This document shows positions 35,469-45,472 of a stretch of DNA of 64,000 bases, piece by piece. The first letter of the stretch is position 1. Every line of letters starts with the position of its first letter. The DNA lies in the NCBI GenBank assembly GCA_024515975.1, contig JAMSKV010000001.1, forward strand, positions 372,001 through 436,000. The letters are read 5' to 3'. Position numbers and translations under genes: made by a program. The notes beneath the pieces are model-generated. The model was not told where the DNA came from and searched no databases. It worked only from the letters and a program-made list of their open reading frames with translations. Origin of the DNA: Endosaccharibacter trunci (GTDB lineage Bacteria > Pseudomonadota > Alphaproteobacteria > Acetobacterales > Acetobacteraceae).

Positions 35469-36698
35469 ATGAGCGGCGCGTCCCTTCTTCCGGCAGCAGA
35501 ACGGCCCGAACTGTCCCAACCCCGCGCGGTGCGGAGGCGCGGGCTGATCGCCGCCTGCCTGACGCACGCGCTGCATGACGGCTACACGGACGGCCTTTAT
35601 GCATTTCTCCCGGTCTGGCAGGTGCAGTTCGGATTGTCCTATGCCGGCCTCGCCGGGCTTCGCGGGCTCTACTACGCGACCATGGGCGGGCTGCAGATCC
35701 CGGCCGATCGCGCCCTCCGCGGCGTGTCCCCGCGCGTCGCGCTGACCGCGTCGAGCGTCGTCGCATCGGCGGGTCTGCTGGTCATGGCGCTGCCGTTCGG
35801 CCTCGCCAGCCTGTGCATCGGCCTCGTGCTGGCCGGGATCGGCTCCAGCATCCAGCACCCGCGTGGTTCGATGCTGGTTGCGGACAGTTTCGGCGCGTCG
35901 GCACGCCGGCCGCTCGGGCTGTATAATTTTGCCGGCGATCTAGGAAAATCGGCACTGCCGGCGGCGATAGCAGTGTCGTTGCCGCTGCTGTCGTGGCGTC
36001 CGCTCCTGGGGATGGTGGCGATCGCAGGGCTCATCCTGGCGGCCGCGGTCGCGCCCTTGATCCCGCATCGGGTGGCGGCTGATCCGTCGGCCGTCGCTGC
36101 GCGCGCCGGCCGGGGCAAGGGCGGGTTCGGCGTCTTGTTCGTGATCGGCGTGCTCGATACGGCGACGCGCATGGGCTATCTGCTGTTTCTGCCCTTCCTG
36201 GTGCACGGGCGGGCTGGCGGATCCGGTGCGGTCGGCCTCGCCTTCGCGTTGCTGTTCGTGGGCGGCGCATTCGGCAAGGCGAGCTGCGCCTGGCTCGGGG
36301 AACGGCTCGGGGTGGTCGGCTGCGTGATCGCGACGGAGACGGCGACGGCACTCCTGATCGCCGCGACGCTGTTCGCGCCCCTGGTACCGATGCTGATCCT
36401 GCTGCCGCTACTGGGCGTGGTGCTGAATGGCACGTCTTCGGTGCTGTATGGCAGCGTCCCGGAACTGGCGCGCGGCGATGCGGGACAGGCCTTCGCGATC
36501 TTCTATACCGGGGTGATCGGTTCCGGCGGCGTCGCGCCGATCCTCTACGGCATGCTGGCCGACCACAGCACCCGGGGGATCGGCGTGCTGGCCTCGGCGC
36601 TCACGGCGTTCTCGATCGTGCCGCTGGCGCTGTTGCTACGGCCCTTTCTGGGCGGGCGGTTGCCCGCTGTCGCACCAAAGCGGAGCGTGACGGGATGA
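35469..36698 (+). CDS. MFS transporter (fosmidomycin-resistance-like)
   Basis: A 409-aa major facilitator superfamily protein with about 12 hydrophobic segments. The opening ACLTHALHDGYTDGLYAFLPVWQ and the later IGSSIQHPRGSML segment resemble the Fsr (fosmidomycin resistance) branch, which exports drugs or metabolites. ATG at 35469 is taken because the residues ahead of it are not transporter-like and AGGGT lies about 7 nt upstream. The divergent LysR gene is the likely regulator. Substrate unknown. Confidence 0.9.
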   Translation: MSGASLLPAAERPELSQPRAVRRRGLIAACLTHALHDGYTDGLYAFLPVWQVQFGLSYAGLAGLRGLYYATMGGLQIPADRALRGVSPRVALTASSVVASAGLLVMALPFGLASLCIGLVLAGIGSSIQHPRGSMLVADSFGASARRPLGLYNFAGDLGKSALPAAIAVSLPLLSWRPLLGMVAIAGLILAAAVAPLIPHRVAADPSAVAARAGRGKGGFGVLFVIGVLDTATRMGYLLFLPFLVHGRAGGSGAVGLAFALLFVGGAFGKASCAWLGERLGVVGCVIATETATALLIAATLFAPLVPMLILLPLLGVVLNGTSSVLYGSVPELARGDAGQAFAIFYTGVIGSGGVAPILYGMLADHSTRGIGVLASALTAFSIVPLALLLRPFLGGRLPAVAPKRSVTG

Positions 36699-37111
36699 AG
36701 TCGGGAACGGTGCTGCGTCATGGGCGATGCCATTGCGGCGCGGTGTGCTTCGACGCGATCCTGGATGCGGGCTTCGCCGGTCTGCGCCGCTGCAACTGCT
36801 CGTTCTGCCGGATGCGAGGCGCTGTGGTGGCCCCCGCCGAGCTTCGGATCACGCAGGGCGGCGACGTGCTGAGCTGCTATCGCTTCAACACCATGGCGGC
36901 GGAGCATTTTTTCTGCGCGCGCTGTGGCATCCATACGCATCTGCGGCGGCGGTCCGATCCGCATGGCTTCGCGGTGAACGTCGCTTGTCTGGATGGATGC
37001 AGCCCGTTCGATTTCGCCGAGGTTCCGGTGATGGACGGGATCAATCACCCGGACGATGTCGGCGGCCCGGCACGCATCGCGGGTCGGCTGCGATACGATC
37101 CTGCCCGATAG
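36695..37111 (+). CDS. GFA family zinc protein (CENP-V/Gfa domain)
   Basis: A 138-aa protein with the zinc-binding cysteine pattern of the glutathione-dependent formaldehyde-activating enzyme family: CHCGAV, CNCSFC and CARCG. Gfa of Paracoccus accelerates formation of S-hydroxymethylglutathione, although most family members have unproven roles. Its ATG overlaps the MFS stop (ATGA), so it is cotranslated with that transporter. Together they could form a detoxification unit; that is inference. Confidence 0.9.
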   Translation: MKSGTVLRHGRCHCGAVCFDAILDAGFAGLRRCNCSFCRMRGAVVAPAELRITQGGDVLSCYRFNTMAAEHFFCARCGIHTHLRRRSDPHGFAVNVACLDGCSPFDFAEVPVMDGINHPDDVGGPARIAGRLRYDPAR

Positions 37112-37186
37112 CTCCTTAATCTTTCTCGAGAAAAATATCTAGCTATCGGTTGTTCTGTTCGATGCCCTACCGGTTCTCCGAACTAA

Positions 37187-37229
37187 ACGGATAAAAGTCT
37201 TTTTGCTTCTTTTTCTTCAGAAAAAGAAG
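37187..37229 (+). repeat. 43-bp dispersed repeat, copy 2
   Basis: Matches the reverse complement of 21104-21146 at 42 of 43 positions. The right half is a perfect 11-bp inverted repeat with a 2-nt loop (CTTCTTTTTCT at 37206-37216, AGAAAAAGAAG at 37219-37229). It sits between the stops of two convergent genes, like copy 1. Confidence 0.8.
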
Positions 37230-37239
37230 ATTCTTCTCA

Positions 37240-37572
37240 TCAATGCGCTCCACCACCGCGCGACAGCAACTGGATCACCAGCACCCCGGCCAGGATCAGC
37301 CCGATCCCGGCCAGGGCCGGCGCATCCAGCGTCTGGCCGAACAGCAGGCGGCCGAACAGGCTGACCAGCACGATGCCGACGCCGGACCAGATGGCGTAGG
37401 CGATGCCGACCGGAACGGTGCGCAGAGTCAGCGAGAGCAGGAAGAACGCGATCGCGTAGCCCGCGACCGAAAGCGCGGACGGCCCCGGGCGCGAGAACCC
37501 GTTCGACGCCTTGAGCGACAGGGTGGCGACGGTTTCGGCGAGGATCGCGCCGAGCAGCAGCAGAAACGGCAT
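37240..37572 (-). CDS. Small multidrug resistance (SMR) family efflux protein
   Basis: A 110-aa four-helix inner-membrane protein of the EmrE/QacE type, an H+-coupled exporter of cationic compounds. The conserved membrane-embedded glutamate is in ILAETVATLSLK (TM1, residue 14), and TM3 has the GIAYAIWSGVG signature. It normally works as a dual-topology dimer. ATG at 37572. Divergent from aarC; the 270 bp between them holds both promoters. Confidence 0.93.
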   Translation of the reverse strand: MPFLLLLGAILAETVATLSLKASNGFSRPGPSALSVAGYAIAFFLLSLTLRTVPVGIAYAIWSGVGIVLVSLFGRLLFGQTLDAPALAGIGLILAGVLVIQLLSRGGGAH

Positions 37573-37842
37573 GGCGCAGCATAGAGCGGCGCCGCCGGCG
37601 GCGACATGGTGCGGCGAGACGGGGGCGGGGGAGCGGCCGAACGGTCCGAACGGGTCGGGTGGAATGTCTCGCTCGGGATACGGTCTCGGCCGAAAAAACG
37701 CCTCTGCCGGCGGCGCGCTTCTGGTTCGCGACAGAGGGCGCGGGCACACTGCGACGGACGAGCCCGAAGGCTGGCGCGGCCGCGACGGTATGCTGCCAGC
37801 GACAACAAGCGCCGCCGGGACCACCGGTGGCAGGAGAGGATG

Positions 37843-39353
<1,511 letters not shown>

Positions 39354-39382
39354 AGCGTCGCGGGCTCGATGGGGGCGGCCGC

Positions 39383-40036
39383 ATGGATCTTTTCGACGCG
39401 CTGACTCCGGACGAGACGCCGGTTCCGCCGGCGCCCGGGGCCGTCCTGCTGCCGGGATTCGCCCGCGCCGATGCGGATGCGCTGATCGCCGACGCCGGGT
39501 CGATCGCGATGCGCGCCGCGTTCCGCCATCTTGGCACTCCCGGCGGCGCCGTGATGTCGGTGGCGATGACCAATGCGGGCTCGCTCGGCTGGCACAGCGA
39601 CCGCTCCGGCTATCGCTACGTGGCCGCCGATCCGCTGACCGGGCTGCCCTGGCCGCCGATCCCGGCCACCTTTCTCCGCATCGCAGCGTCGGCCGCCGAA
39701 GCGGGCGGCTTTCCGCAATTCGCTCCCGAATGCGTCCTGATCAACCGCTACGAGCCCGGGGCGCGCCTGTCCCTGCATCAGGACCGCGACGAGGGCGATC
39801 TTGACGCTCCGATCGTCTCGGTCTCGCTGGGTCTGCCGGCGGTATTCCTGTTCGGCGGTCTGCGTCGCGATGATCCGGTGCGGCGCTTCCGTTTGTCGCA
39901 TGGCGATGTCGCGGTCTGGGGCGGTCCCGCCCGGCTCGCTTTCCACGGCATTGCCCCCCTCAAGCCGGGGATCCATCCCGCGACCGGCGCATGCAGGCTG
40001 AACCTCACCTTCCGGCGGGTTTCACGGCTGCCCTGA
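39383..40036 (+). CDS. alkB: DNA/RNA alkylation repair dioxygenase AlkB
   Basis: Fe(II)/2-oxoglutarate dioxygenase that removes methyl groups from 1-methyladenine and 3-methylcytosine. The 217-aa length and ligands match E. coli AlkB: H132-Q-D134 and H188 for iron, R205 and R211 for 2-oxoglutarate, plus the NRYEPGARLSLHQDRDE motif. It starts 29 nt after aarC on the same strand and could be cotranscribed with it. Confidence 0.96.
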   Translation: MDLFDALTPDETPVPPAPGAVLLPGFARADADALIADAGSIAMRAAFRHLGTPGGAVMSVAMTNAGSLGWHSDRSGYRYVAADPLTGLPWPPIPATFLRIAASAAEAGGFPQFAPECVLINRYEPGARLSLHQDRDEGDLDAPIVSVSLGLPAVFLFGGLRRDDPVRRFRLSHGDVAVWGGPARLAFHGIAPLKPGIHPATGACRLNLTFRRVSRLP

Positions 40037-40055
40037 ATCCCCGTCGCTTCCCGTT

Positions 40056-40093
40056 CGGCGGCTTTGCGTGGATAAACGCGGACTGAGCCGCCG
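40056..40093 (+). promoter_or_regulatory. Nested inverted repeat in the aroG leader
   Basis: An outer stem CGGCGGCT (40056-40063) with AGCCGCCG (40086-40093) encloses an inner GCGT-GGATAA-ACGC hairpin (40066-40079). It ends 21 nt before the aroG ATG. No T run follows, so it is not a typical terminator; it could influence aroG translation. Confidence 0.4.
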
Positions 40094-40114
40094 TTGAGCA
40101 GAGAAGACACACCC

Positions 40115-41503
40115 ATGAGCGCCGTTCTTTCCGAGACAGGTAACGCCCTCCCGGCCTGGACTCCGTCCGGCTGGCGCGCCTGCCCGGTGCGGCAGATGCC
40201 GTCCTATCCCGACCAGGCCGCGCTGGAGCGGGTCGAAGCGCGGCTGCGCGCCTATCCGCCGCTGGTGTTCGCCGGCGAGGCGCGGCGCCTGAAGCAGCAG
40301 CTCGCTTTGGCCGCCGAAGGCCGCGCCTTCGTTTTGCAGGGCGGCGCCTGCGCCGAAAGCTTCGGCGAGTTCACCGCCGACGTGATCCGCGACACGTTCC
40401 GCGTGCTGCTGCAGATGGCCGTGGTGCTGACCTTCGGCGCCAAGGTGCCGGTGGTGAAGCTGGGCCGCATGGCCGGGCAGTTCGCCAAGCCGCGCTCCTC
40501 GGACAACGAGACCGTGAACGGGGTCAGCCTGCCGTCCTATCGCGGCGACATCATCAACGGCTCGGCCTTCGACGAGGCGTCGCGCGTGCCGGACCCGGTG
40601 CGCATGGAGACCGGCTATTTCCAGTCCGCCGGCACGCTCAACCTGCTGCGCGCCTTCGCCGGCGGCGGCTATGCCAATCTGCACCAGGTGCATCGCTGGA
40701 ATCTGGGCTTCGTGGAGCGCTCGCCGCTGGCGGCGCGCTACCAGAACCTGGCGCAGCGCATCGACGAGACGCTCGATTTCATGAGCGCCTGCGGCATGGG
40801 GCAGGCGCCGCAGATGACCGAGACCGAGTTCTACACCTCGCACGAGGCGCTGCTGCTGCCCTACGAGCAGGCGCTGACCCGAGTCGATTCCACTACCGGC
40901 GATTGGTACGATTGTTCGGCGCATTTCCTCTGGATCGGCGACCGCACCCGTCAGCCGGACGGCGCCCATGTCGAGTTCCTGCGCGGCGTGCGCAATCCGC
41001 TCGGCCTGAAGGTCGGCCCGACCACCCAGGTGGACGACCTGCTGCGCCTGATCGATATCCTCAATCCGGAGGATGAGGCCGGCCGGCTCACGCTGATCAG
41101 CCGCATGGGCGCGGAAGGCGTGTCCAAACACCTGCCGCCGCTGCTCAAGGCCGTGCGGCGCTCCGGCCGGAAAGTGGTCTGGCTGTGCGATCCGATGCAC
41201 GGCAACACGATCAGCACCGCCAGCAAGATCAAGACGCGATCCTTCGACGCCATCCTGGCCGAGCTGCGCGGTTTCTTCGACGCTTTCGCGGCGGAAGGCG
41301 CGATCCCGGGCGGCATCCACGTGGAGATGACCGGCCAGGACGTGACCGAATGCGTGGGTGGCGCGCATCGTCTCACCGAGGCCGATCTGGGCGATCGCTA
41401 CGAGACTTTCTGCGACCCGCGCCTCAACGCGGAGCAGTCGCTGGAAATGGCGTTCCTGGTCGCGGAGGAGCTCACGGCGCGGCGGCGGGTTTCCGCTCCG
41501 TGA
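40115..41503 (+). CDS. aroG: 3-deoxy-7-phosphoheptulonate synthase, class II
   Basis: First enzyme of the shikimate pathway, condensing PEP with erythrose 4-phosphate. The 462-aa sequence is the plant-like class II type: [39 protein letters not shown] and [17 protein letters not shown] segments are visible. ATG at 40115 is taken; an upstream TTG in frame has no ribosome-binding site. The stop overlaps the next gene's GTG (GTGA). Confidence 0.95.
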   Translation: MSAVLSETGNALPAWTPSGWRACPVRQMPSYPDQAALERVEARLRAYPPLVFAGEARRLKQQLALAAEGRAFVLQGGACAESFGEFTADVIRDTFRVLLQMAVVLTFGAKVPVVKLGRMAGQFAKPRSSDNETVNGVSLPSYRGDIINGSAFDEASRVPDPVRMETGYFQSAGTLNLLRAFAGGGYANLHQVHRWNLGFVERSPLAARYQNLAQRIDETLDFMSACGMGQAPQMTETEFYTSHEALLLPYEQALTRVDSTTGDWYDCSAHFLWIGDRTRQPDGAHVEFLRGVRNPLGLKVGPTTQVDDLLRLIDILNPEDEAGRLTLISRMGAEGVSKHLPPLLKAVRRSGRKVVWLCDPMHGNTISTASKIKTRSFDAILAELRGFFDAFAAEGAIPGGIHVEMTGQDVTECVGGAHRLTEADLGDRYETFCDPRLNAEQSLEMAFLVAEELTARRRVSAP

Positions 41504-42642
41504 GCGTCCCCGGCATCGACGACCGCGACATCGCCGCGCGCACGGACGCGTATTTCAACCGCACCAGGGCCATCGTCACTCGCTTCGGCGATGCCCGCGT
41601 CACCTATGCGCTGTTCCTGCGCCGGCCGGTAATCGCCGCGCACGGGTTGATGCTGGACTGGCTGCGCGCGGTGGCCGGCGCGCGCGGCCTGGAGATCGAT
41701 TGCGAGTGCCGGTTCGCCGAAGGCGACTGGGTCGGCGCCGGCGAGCCGCTGCTCTACGTGACCGGTTCCTTCGCCGGCCTGGCCGATCTGGAAACGCTGC
41801 TGCTGCAGCGTCTGGGTTCGGTCTGCGTCGCCGCGCACAACGCCTATCAGATGTGCCTGGCACTGCCCGGCACCCGTTTCCTGGCCATGGAAGCGCGGCA
41901 CTGCGCCGGCTTCGACATGCAGGAGATGATGGCCTACGCCGCTGCCGTCGGATCGGAGGCCGCCAAACGCGAGGGCGCGCTCGGCTTCATCGGCGGCGCC
42001 AATGACGCGACGGCGCATTTCTATGGTGCCTCCGCCGGTTTCGGGACCATGCCGCACGCCCTGATCGGCTATGCCGGCTCCACGCTCCGTGCCGCGGAGA
42101 TGTTTCGCGACACCTTCCCGGACCAGGACCTGACCGTGCTGGTGGACTATTTCGGCCGGGAGATCACAGACGCGCTGGCGGTCTGCCGGCGCTTCCCTGA
42201 GCTCGCCGCGGAAGGGCGGGTGGCGGTGCGTCTGGACACGCATGGCGGGCGGTTCCTGGAAGGGCTCGATCCGCAGCGCTCCTATGCGGTGATCGAGCGG
42301 CGCGCGCCCGGCGCCATTCGCCGCTATCGCAGCGAAACCGAGCTGCGGCATCTGGTCGGCACCGGCGTATCGGCGGCGGCAATCTGGCGCATGCGCGAGG
42401 CTCTGGACGAAAACGGCTTCCCGCGTGTGCGGATCGTCGTTTCGTCCGGTTTCGGGGTGGACAAGTGCCGCGTGATGGCCGATGCCCACGCGCCCATCGA
42501 CGTGGTCGGCACCGGCAGCTTCATTCCCGATTCCTGGAGTGAGACCTACGCCACGGCCGACATCGTCGCCTATGACGGGGTGCCGCGGGTGAAGATCGGA
42601 CGGGAGTTCCTGTTGCGCAAAGAGGACGGGACGGCGGGATGA
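41500..42642 (+). CDS. pncB: Nicotinate phosphoribosyltransferase
   Basis: Salvages nicotinate to nicotinate mononucleotide for NAD synthesis. Family features in the 380 aa are the N-terminal [10 protein letters not shown] (Tyr of the nicotinate site), [23 protein letters not shown] and the phosphate-binding end [11 protein letters not shown]...VVGTGS. The GTG start at 41500 overlaps the aroG stop. It opens a tightly coupled run to gltX. Confidence 0.88.
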   Translation: MSVPGIDDRDIAARTDAYFNRTRAIVTRFGDARVTYALFLRRPVIAAHGLMLDWLRAVAGARGLEIDCECRFAEGDWVGAGEPLLYVTGSFAGLADLETLLLQRLGSVCVAAHNAYQMCLALPGTRFLAMEARHCAGFDMQEMMAYAAAVGSEAAKREGALGFIGGANDATAHFYGASAGFGTMPHALIGYAGSTLRAAEMFRDTFPDQDLTVLVDYFGREITDALAVCRRFPELAAEGRVAVRLDTHGGRFLEGLDPQRSYAVIERRAPGAIRRYRSETELRHLVGTGVSAAAIWRMREALDENGFPRVRIVVSSGFGVDKCRVMADAHAPIDVVGTGSFIPDSWSETYATADIVAYDGVPRVKIGREFLLRKEDGTAG

Positions 42643-43031
42643 GCGACGAGCTGTTCGCGCCCGAAGGCGGCTGGCGGGTCCGGATCATCGACCTGTCGGG
42701 CGCCTCCGAGGATAACACCGTCGAAGAAGTGAAGGGTTTTCCCACTCTTCAGCTCGCCAATGCGTTCTGTCGCGCCTATGTGCGCGACAGCCTGGAGCGG
42801 TGCCGGGTGCCGGGGCAGGGCGCACGCGACGTGCTGGCGGCCTGGTTCGCCTATGGAGAGGACGCCGAAGTGATCGACGCGGCTGAGCAGGGCTGGCGGT
42901 CCGCCAACGAGCTGGACGAGTTCGCCTCCCATCCCGGCTCCGAGATCGAGCGTGACTGGCGGTCCATCGACCCACGCCTGGCCGAGGGCGATGCGGACGA
43001 GGACGACGAAGGGGAAGCGGATCCGCGATGA
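42639..43031 (+). CDS. Conserved hypothetical protein between pncB and gltX
   Basis: A 130-aa acidic soluble protein without signal peptide or membrane segment. The middle (AYVRDSLERCRVPGQGARDVLAAWFAYGEDAEVID) looks helical, and the last 20 residues are Asp/Glu-rich. I do not recognise the family. Both ends overlap neighbours as ATGA (pncB stop at 42642, gltX start at 43028), which argues strongly that it is a real, translated gene. Confidence 0.8.
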   Translation: MSDELFAPEGGWRVRIIDLSGASEDNTVEEVKGFPTLQLANAFCRAYVRDSLERCRVPGQGARDVLAAWFAYGEDAEVIDAAEQGWRSANELDEFASHPGSEIERDWRSIDPRLAEGDADEDDEGEADPR

Positions 43032-44371
43032 AGCTGCGCTTCGCTCCCAGCCCGACCGGACTTCTGCATGTCGGCAATGCGCGTCAGGCGATCGCCAACG
43101 CGCTCCATGCCCGGCGCTATGGCGGCCGGTTCATGCTGCGCATCGACGATACCGATGCCGAACGCTCGCGCGAGGAATACGCCGCCGGCATCGAGCAGGA
43201 TCTGCGCTGGCTCGGTCTCGAATGGGACGAGCTCGTGCGCCAGTCCGACCGCATCGCCCGCTACGAGGCGGCGGCGGAGACGCTGAAGCAGAGCGGCAGG
43301 CTTTATCCTTGCTTCGAGAGCGAGGACGAGTTGCGCGCCAAGCGCGAGATGCGTCTGCGCCAGAACCGGCCGCCGATCTACGATCGCGCCATGCTCAAGC
43401 TGACGCCCGAGCAGCGTGCCCAGGCGGAGGCCAACGGCAAGCGTCCATACTGGCGCTTCCGCCTGTCGGACGGCCATGCCGCCTGGACCGATCTGGTGCA
43501 GGGTCCGAGCCAGGTGAAGCTCACCGCCATTTCCGATCCGGTGCTGATCCGTGCCGACGGAACCGTGCTCTATACCCTGGCCTCCGTGGTCGACGATCTG
43601 GAGCTCGGCATCACGCATGTGCTGCGTGGCGAGGATCATGTCACCAACACGGGCGTGCAGCTGGACATCGTCCAGGCTCTCGGTGGCCGCGCGGACCGCT
43701 TCACCTTCGCGCATCTGCCGCTGCTGCTCGACGAGGCGGGCGGCAAGCTCAGCAAGCGGTTCGAGGGGCTGTCGCTGCGCGCGCTACGCCAGGACGGGCT
43801 CGAGCCCGCCGCGGTGGTGTCCTATCTGGCCCGCCTCGGCTCCTCGGAGGATCCGCAGCCGCTGAGCTTCGCGGAGCTTGCCGAGACCTACGACGTCCGG
43901 CACGTGTCCAAGTCGCCGGCCCGGTTCGACATGCGCCAGCTTCTGGCCCTGAACCGGCGCACCATGCATCTGACCCCGTTCGAGGCGGTGCGCGACCGGC
44001 TGCCGGAGGGCGCCACGGAGGCGTTCTGGCTCGCCGTGCGCGGCAATGTCGATATGCTGGTCGAGCTTCGTCACTGGTGGGATGTGGTCGGAGGCGCCAT
44101 CGTGCCGCCGGTCCAGGATGGAGAATCCGCCTTCCTGTTGCAGGCGCTGGAGCTCCTTCCGCCCGATACGGCGGAGGCTCCCTGGTCGGAGGCAACCTGG
44201 CCAAACTGGACCGCGGCGCTACGCGAGGCGAGCGGCCGCAAGGGGAAGGCTTTGTTCCTGCCGTTGCGTCTGGCCCTGACCGGCGAGGAGCAGGGACCGG
44301 AATTGCGCGATCTGCTGCCGCTGATGGGCCACGAGCGCGTGGCGGGACGTTTGCGGCTGGCGGCGAGCTGA
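43028..44371 (+). CDS. gltX: Glutamyl-tRNA synthetase
   Basis: Class I aminoacyl-tRNA synthetase that charges tRNA-Glu (and tRNA-Gln in organisms using the amidotransferase route). The HIGH motif appears as SPTGLLHVGNARQA (about residues 9-22) and the KMSKS motif as GKLSKRF (about 239-245); IDDTDAERS is also typical. 447 aa is normal. ATG overlaps the preceding hypothetical gene (ATGA). Many Acetobacteraceae carry two GltX proteins; which paralogue this is cannot be told here. Confidence 0.95.
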   Translation: MKLRFAPSPTGLLHVGNARQAIANALHARRYGGRFMLRIDDTDAERSREEYAAGIEQDLRWLGLEWDELVRQSDRIARYEAAAETLKQSGRLYPCFESEDELRAKREMRLRQNRPPIYDRAMLKLTPEQRAQAEANGKRPYWRFRLSDGHAAWTDLVQGPSQVKLTAISDPVLIRADGTVLYTLASVVDDLELGITHVLRGEDHVTNTGVQLDIVQALGGRADRFTFAHLPLLLDEAGGKLSKRFEGLSLRALRQDGLEPAAVVSYLARLGSSEDPQPLSFAELAETYDVRHVSKSPARFDMRQLLALNRRTMHLTPFEAVRDRLPEGATEAFWLAVRGNVDMLVELRHWWDVVGGAIVPPVQDGESAFLLQALELLPPDTAEAPWSEATWPNWTAALREASGRKGKALFLPLRLALTGEEQGPELRDLLPLMGHERVAGRLRLAAS

Positions 44372-44422
44372 GCGGGAGCTCATGGCGGCGCAAAGGGCGC
44401 GCCGACGGGAAATTGTGGCTGG

Positions 44423-44447
44423 AAACTGGCCGTCCGGGGCCAGTTTT
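44423..44447 (+). terminator. Hairpin between gltX and cyoA
   Basis: AAACTGGCC (44423-44431), loop GTCCGG, GGCCAGTTT (44438-44446), then one more T and GATATTG. A 9-bp perfect stem with a short U tract fits a terminator for the aroG-gltX run. It also sits directly upstream of where the cyo promoter should be. Confidence 0.6.
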
Positions 44448-44558
44448 GATATTGTGCGTCGCAACCGCCGCGCCGGATCGCGGTGATCGGATCGTTTCCG
44501 CGACCCAGCCGCCCAGGCTGGGGACCTTTCGATCGCGGATGCAGGGCAAGGGGCTTGA

Positions 44559-45470
44559 ATGATGATGCAAGAACGACCGTCCCCGTTTGGGGCCCTTCGC
44601 GGGGGTGTGGCGAAATGCGCCGCGCCCGCGACGGCGTTGGGGGCGCTTCTGGCGCTGGGCGGTTGCAACTACTCGATCCTCGACCCCAAGGGCGCGATCG
44701 GCGTCGCGGAGAAGTCGCTGATCCTGAACTCGACCTATGCCATGCTCGTGATCGTCATCCCGACGATCCTGCTGACCTTGTTCTTCGCCTGGCGCTATCG
44801 GGCCGGTTCCGGCGCGCGCTACGAGCCGGACTGGGGCCACTCGGTCAAGATCGAGATCTTCTGCTGGGGTATCCCGACGCTCATCATCGCGTTCCTCGGC
44901 TACCTGACCTGGACGAGCACGCACGCCCTTGATCCGTATCGCCCGCTGGAAAGCGCCAAGAAGCCGCTGGTGATCGACGCGGTCGCGCTCGACTGGAAGT
45001 GGCTGTTCATCTACCCGGAACAGGGCATCGCCACGATCAACGAGGTGGCCTTTCCCACCGATACGCCGATCGATTTCCGCATCACCTCCGACGCGGTGAT
45101 GAACTCCTTCTTCATCCCGCAGCTCGGCAGCCAGATCTACGCGATGGCCGGCATGCGCACGCAGCTCCATCTGATCGCCAACGAGCCGGGCACCTATCCG
45201 GGCATGTCGGCGAACTACAGCGGCCGCGGCTTCTCCGACATGCGGTTCAACGCGCGGGCGGAAACCGACGCCGGCTTCAACGATTGGGTGGCCAAGGTGC
45301 GCGCCTCTTCCGACAAGCTCGAGGCTGACAACTATTCCAAGGTCGCGGCGCCGGAAGAAAAGGCGCCGGTCCAGTATTTCTCGGCGGTGGAGCCGAACCT
45401 CTTTAACGAGATCATCGCCAAGTATCTTGGCAAGGCCGAGAGTTTCCGCTCCGGCATGAAGGGAGAGTAA
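44559..45470 (+). CDS. cyoA: Cytochrome bo3 ubiquinol oxidase subunit II
   Basis: Subunit II of the heme-copper ubiquinol oxidase in the inner membrane. It has a lipoprotein-type signal (LALGGC), two membrane segments (about residues 57-78 and 97-117) and a periplasmic cupredoxin domain that lacks the CuA cysteine pair, as expected for a quinol oxidase. Three ATGs follow in tandem (44559, 44562, 44565) behind AAGGGG, so the exact start is uncertain by up to two residues. First gene of cyoABCD; cyoB starts 2 nt after its stop. Confidence 0.97.
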   Translation: MMMQERPSPFGALRGGVAKCAAPATALGALLALGGCNYSILDPKGAIGVAEKSLILNSTYAMLVIVIPTILLTLFFAWRYRAGSGARYEPDWGHSVKIEIFCWGIPTLIIAFLGYLTWTSTHALDPYRPLESAKKPLVIDAVALDWKWLFIYPEQGIATINEVAFPTDTPIDFRITSDAVMNSFFIPQLGSQIYAMAGMRTQLHLIANEPGTYPGMSANYSGRGFSDMRFNARAETDAGFNDWVAKVRASSDKLEADNYSKVAAPEEKAPVQYFSAVEPNLFNEIIAKYLGKAESFRSGMKGE

Positions 45471-45472
45471 CG

